Source: an uncultured Prevotellaceae bacterium
GTDB lineage: Bacteria > Bacteroidota > Bacteroidia > Bacteroidales > Muribaculaceae
NCBI GenBank assembly: GCA_900322135.1
Contig: ONYP01000001.1
Location: 1 to 64,000 of the forward strand
Reading direction: 5' to 3'
DNA: 64,000 nt
Position numbers and translations under genes: made by a program. The notes below the pieces were generated by a model that worked only from the letters and a program-made list of their open reading frames with translations, had not been told where the DNA came from and searched no databases. Position 1 is the first letter of the stretch; every line of letters begins with the position of its first letter. This document shows positions 63,702 through 64,000 of the stretch, piece after piece.

Positions 63702-63998
63702 TTAATTCGTTTCGTTTTTGTCCCTGGCGGTGACAGTGCCCATAAAGGCCAGCAGGAAAGCAGTCTCGAGAGCCTCGCCCACGGCATCGACACCGAATCC
63801 GGGATTCAGGCGGCCGGTGAAGGGGAGCCAGTCAATGTAGGAGAAATAGATGTACAGGCTGGTGCCCACCCACATGAACATGGCTAGCAGGCGCCATTGC
63901 ATCGTGCGCGTCAGTCGCGGCTTGGTGCGGTCAACATAATCGATGGTGTGACGCATCACAATCCACATCAGGAGCGCCAGCAGCGAGAAGTAGACCAC
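63702..63998 (-). CDS. Membrane protein, truncated by the window edge
   Basis: At least 99 codons on the minus strand. Hydrophobic segments: YFSLLALLMWIVMRHTIDYV, WRLLAMFMWVGTSLYIYFSYIDW and GEALETAFLLAFMGTVTA. The Met at 63998 may be internal, because the frame probably continues beyond 64000. It would be the most upstream gene seen of the NTPase/PBP operon, 27 nt before NTPase B. A partner membrane component of the system is plausible. Confidence 0.7.
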   Translation of the reverse strand: MVYFSLLALLMWIVMRHTIDYVDRTKPRLTRTMQWRLLAMFMWVGTSLYIYFSYIDWLPFTGRLNPGFGVDAVGEALETAFLLAFMGTVTARDKNETN

Positions 63999-64000
63999 AT

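Overview
The window looks like a Bacteroidales chromosome (Muribaculaceae/Prevotellaceae-like; family not fixed). Supporting signs are Bacteroidota promoters with a TAnnTTTG -7 box before most transcription units, a tmRNA whose tag reads GENNYALAA, secreted proteins ending in DINDVT-type dockerin-like repeats, DUF4301, a C10 cysteine protease and IS4/IS982 remnants.

Region 1 (1-10.4 kb) is ordinary core genome: a secreted six-module protein, a Dabb protein, the rpsF-rpsR-rplI operon, a periplasmic thioredoxin, a DUF4301 protein, a RelA/SpoT homologue with a degenerate hydrolase half, a DEDD exonuclease and ssrA.

Region 2 (10.4-44.2 kb) starts at the 3' end of ssrA, a classic integration site, and is a mosaic accessory island. 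It holds a WYL regulator with a DEDDh exonuclease, two UDG-like genes (one frameshifted), a PLD-like protein with an old 5' stub, a degenerate stand-alone DnaE-type PHP domain, a frameshifted HAD gene and a divergent FtsZ/tubulin-like GTPase. A NAD/ADP-ribose group follows (DraG, NADAR, DUF3990 ADP-ribosyltransferase-like, microbial PARG and a broken second NADAR). Then come two paralogous AAA+ ATPases, each with a small partner, a YqiA-like esterase, an HTH protein, an HNH nuclease and a PD-(D/E)XK/DUF2779 protein. Many small genes have no recognised family.

Two shared promoter architectures tie the island together. In the left part (11-18 kb) a dyad close to CCTCTGCCA-N5-TGGCAGAGG lies exactly 7 nt before the -7 box of six promoters, including those of the WYL gene. 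In the right part (31-41 kb) a different ~35-bp element lies 31-32 nt before the -7 box of four promoters, including that of the HTH gene. Each looks like a local regulon with its regulator inside.

Region 3 (44.4-53.5 kb) holds a GH3 beta-glucosidase, a C10 protease, a Tat-exported aldo/keto reductase with ferredoxin-like Cys clusters, a MITE-like element, a HAD gene with a duplicated 5' stub, a BspA-like LRR protein and transposase debris.

Region 4 (53.5-64 kb) is one tightly packed minus-strand operon that continues past the right edge: a small membrane protein, two paralogous P-loop NTPases, a large single-TM protein that may be GAP1-like, a penicillin-binding-protein-like transpeptidase, a GH25 lysozyme and an M50-type membrane protease. 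It is a strong candidate for an undescribed NTPase-driven envelope system.
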